From contig CAYTGR010000046.1 in assembly GCA_964437445.1 (NCBI GenBank), forward strand, positions 1 through 41,448: a stretch of 41,448 nucleotides of DNA. The letters are read 5' to 3'. A program made the position numbers and the translations under genes. This DNA is from CAYTGR01 sp964437445. Lineage in GTDB: Bacteria > Chloroflexota > Anaerolineae > B4-G1 > SLSP01. Within the stretch, counting starts at the first letter, position 1; every line of letters begins with the position of its first letter. A model generated the notes under the pieces. It was not told the origin of the DNA and made no database searches. It saw only the letters and a list, made by a program, of their open reading frames with translations. Shown here piece after piece: positions 39,990-41,448 of this stretch.

Positions 39990-40970
39990 GTGGAATCACC
40001 GCCGGTGGGCATCGTTGTGGTCGCGTGGAACGGGCTGGCGGATACGTTAGCCTGCCTGACCGCTTTGCAACGGCTGGACTACCCGGCCTGGCGGGCGGTG
40101 CTGGTGGATAACGGCTCCCGCGACGGGACGCCGGAGGTTGTGCGGCGCTACTTCCCGGCCGTGCACCTCATCGCCAACCCGACCAATCAGGGCTACGTGG
40201 CGGCCAACAATCAGGGGATCGCCTGGGCCTTAGCGCAAGGAGTCCGCTGGGTGCTGCTGTTGAACAACGACGTCTTGCCGGCGCCGGAGACGTTGGCCGA
40301 ACTGGTGCGCGTGGGCGAACAGGCGCCGGGGGTGGGCATTGTCGGGCCGGTCATGCAACGGACGCTCCGCCCGGATATTCTGGATCTCGGCGGCGATCTG
40401 GATCTCCGCCGGGGCCGGGTGCTGCTGCGTCGCTATACGCCGGCTCTGGCAGCGCATGACTGGCTGCCGATAGATTACGTTTGGGGCTGCGCGTTGCTGG
40501 TCCGGCGCGAAATCCTGGAGCGGGTGGGCGGGCTGAATCCGCGCTATGTGGCCTACTTTGAGGATACCGAGCTCTGCATGAAAGCGCGGGCGCTGGGCTA
40601 TGCCACCGTCGTCGCGTTGCGGGCGCGGGTGATCCACCAGGTGGGCCGTTCTGGTGAAAAGCGCTTCCTCTGGCAGACCTATTACCGCTTGCGCAACCAC
40701 GCGCTCTTCTTCCTGCGGTGGAGCCGGCGGCGCGACTGGCCGGTGCTGCTCCCCTCGCTGGCGCTGGTGGAGCTGCCCTGGATTCTGCTGCAATCGGCGC
40801 GCGCTTTCCTGGCGCGCACGCTCCGCTGGCGTAAGTACGCCGCTCGTCCCGCCTATCTGTGGGGGTACGAGCGGCGTGTCACCATCCCAGACCCGGCGCA
40901 GGTTGAAGCCTGGCTGCGCGCGGCCGGGTACTTTGACCTGGAGCCTGGACGCGAATCAGCGCCGCAGTGA
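39990..40970 (+). CDS. Family 2 glycosyltransferase (rhamnosyltransferase-like)
   Basis: A 326-aa GT-A-fold glycosyltransferase, likely extending a surface polysaccharide at the inner membrane face. Visible: GIVVVAWNGLADTLACLTAL start, DNGSRDGT nucleotide-binding motif, ANNQGIAWAL, LLLNNDVLP (metal-binding NND in place of DXD), YVWGCALLVRREILERVGGL acceptor-site region and FEDTELCMKARALGY with the catalytic ED. A hydrophobic C-terminal stretch (LLPSLALVELPWILLQ) may associate with the membrane. The GTG at 39990 is chosen for its GGGAG 8 nt upstream; the frame is open to 39705 but that part is repeat DNA. Its last 15 nt overlap the 3' end of the convergent YccF-like gene. Confidence 0.88.
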   Translation: MESPPVGIVVVAWNGLADTLACLTALQRLDYPAWRAVLVDNGSRDGTPEVVRRYFPAVHLIANPTNQGYVAANNQGIAWALAQGVRWVLLLNNDVLPAPETLAELVRVGEQAPGVGIVGPVMQRTLRPDILDLGGDLDLRRGRVLLRRYTPALAAHDWLPIDYVWGCALLVRREILERVGGLNPRYVAYFEDTELCMKARALGYATVVALRARVIHQVGRSGEKRFLWQTYYRLRNHALFFLRWSRRRDWPVLLPSLALVELPWILLQSARAFLARTLRWRKYAARPAYLWGYERRVTIPDPAQVEAWLRAAGYFDLEPGRESAPQ

Positions 40971-41369
40971 GACGACCAGCGGGACCCGGTCCAACATCCA
41001 GAAGCCTAGCGGCAGTCCGATCACGCTGGCCATCAGGGCGTACATCGCCTCAATCCACAGGCCGGCCAACCACCAGCCGATCAAGACGAAGTAGAGCGCT
41101 CGGAGCAAGAAGTTGACCTGGGGCGCGCCGCTGACATAGGTATGGCCGGCGTTGCGCATCACGACCACCTTTTCGCGTGTGCGCAACGCCATGACTTGCG
41201 GCAGCATATTTAACATGGCGATACCGAATGGCATCCCGACGATAGTCACGATCAGGAACCAGGCCACCGCTGCCCAGGCCTGACCCAGCCACCAGCCAAC
41301 CAGGACGAACCAGAGCAGCTGTACCAGGCAGCCGGGGCCGCTGGTCCGATGGGTAATATAAGGTGTCAT
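40956..41369 (-). CDS. YccF-family inner membrane protein
   Basis: A 137-aa membrane protein with the internal duplication of the YccF domain: LLWFVLVGWWLGQAWAAVAW then ALYFVLIGWWLAGLWIEAMY, each followed by a (V/I)GMPFGIAMLN-type or IGLPLGFWMLD helix and a basic loop. About four helices. Function of the family is unknown. GGGGGGGAG lies about 4 nt before the ATG. The stop overlaps the convergent glycosyltransferase gene by 15 nt. Confidence 0.88.
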   Translation of the reverse strand: MTPYITHRTSGPGCLVQLLWFVLVGWWLGQAWAAVAWFLIVTIVGMPFGIAMLNMLPQVMALRTREKVVVMRNAGHTYVSGAPQVNFLLRALYFVLIGWWLAGLWIEAMYALMASVIGLPLGFWMLDRVPLVVSLRR

Positions 41370-41448
41370 GGGCTCCCCCCCCTTGAAATAGAAACCAGTT
41401 AAGGAGTGAGCAGAGAGCAGCCGGTAGAAGTGCCTGTTTCCTGCTCAC

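Noticed and set aside
1..41448. tRNA, rRNA, integrase or transposase genes
   Set aside because: None could be recognised by eye on either strand; a covariance-model scan would be needed to exclude a tRNA fully.

Overview
The window looks like a chromosomal piece of a GC-rich Chloroflexota bacterium (Anaerolineae-like), probably a metagenome-assembled contig. The basis is family content, not a marker gene: a MalT-like LuxR regulator beside a shortened relative, an NBR1-type Ig-like secreted protein, very large exoproteases built from DUF11, PKD and NEW3-like modules that end in a [IL]YLPL[VT]LR tail, and abundant 7-bp tandem repeats. No rRNA or tRNA gene, CRISPR array, integrase or transposase was seen.

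Layout. 126-1945 (minus): HAD phosphatase and alanine racemase, translationally coupled. 2215-4128 (plus): four-S1-domain RNA-binding protein and BioY biotin transporter, separated by a strong terminator. 4290-9050 (plus): full-length MalT-like regulator, three tandem paralogous mini-proteins of 40-42 aa with their own promoter and terminator, and a short STAND ATPase lacking TPR and HTH parts. 9173-15532 (plus): UbiB/AarF-like kinase, nitrilase, DUF4177-like protein, PRPP synthetase overlapping a stand-alone GyrA C-terminal-domain protein, and a membrane-anchored NBR1-Ig protein. 15653-20512 (plus): surface-glycan block with O-antigen polymerase/ligase-like protein, MurJ/Wzx-like flippase and a family 4 glycosyltransferase. 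20597-39152 (minus): four giant secreted peptidases (S8, S8, C25 gingipain-like, M14 carboxypeptidase, in transcription order). 39990-41369: a family 2 glycosyltransferase (plus) and a convergent YccF-like membrane protein (minus).

How it fits together. The 18.5-kb block encodes two endopeptidases of the subtilisin type, a gingipain-type cysteine endopeptidase and a metallocarboxypeptidase, a set that could degrade extracellular protein stepwise. Three of the four share a near-identical C-terminal block of about 490 aa, and all four end in the same short tail. Glycan polymerase, flippase and glycosyltransferases flank the block on both sides, so a surface attachment or glycosylation route that recognises the tail is a reasonable hypothesis. 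Upstream of the first protease lie a consensus sigma-70-type promoter, a long structured leader and a 14-bp palindrome identical to the known CelR/CebR (LacI-family) operator.

Repeats are a second theme. Several distinct heptamer families occur as tandem arrays with oppositely oriented arms, mostly between genes but also inside coding sequence of the polymerase and at the 3' ends of the flippase and glycosyltransferase genes. A 100-N gap at 16388-16487 is flanked by an exact 55-bp duplication and is almost certainly an assembly artefact; removing one copy plus the Ns restores one intact gene.
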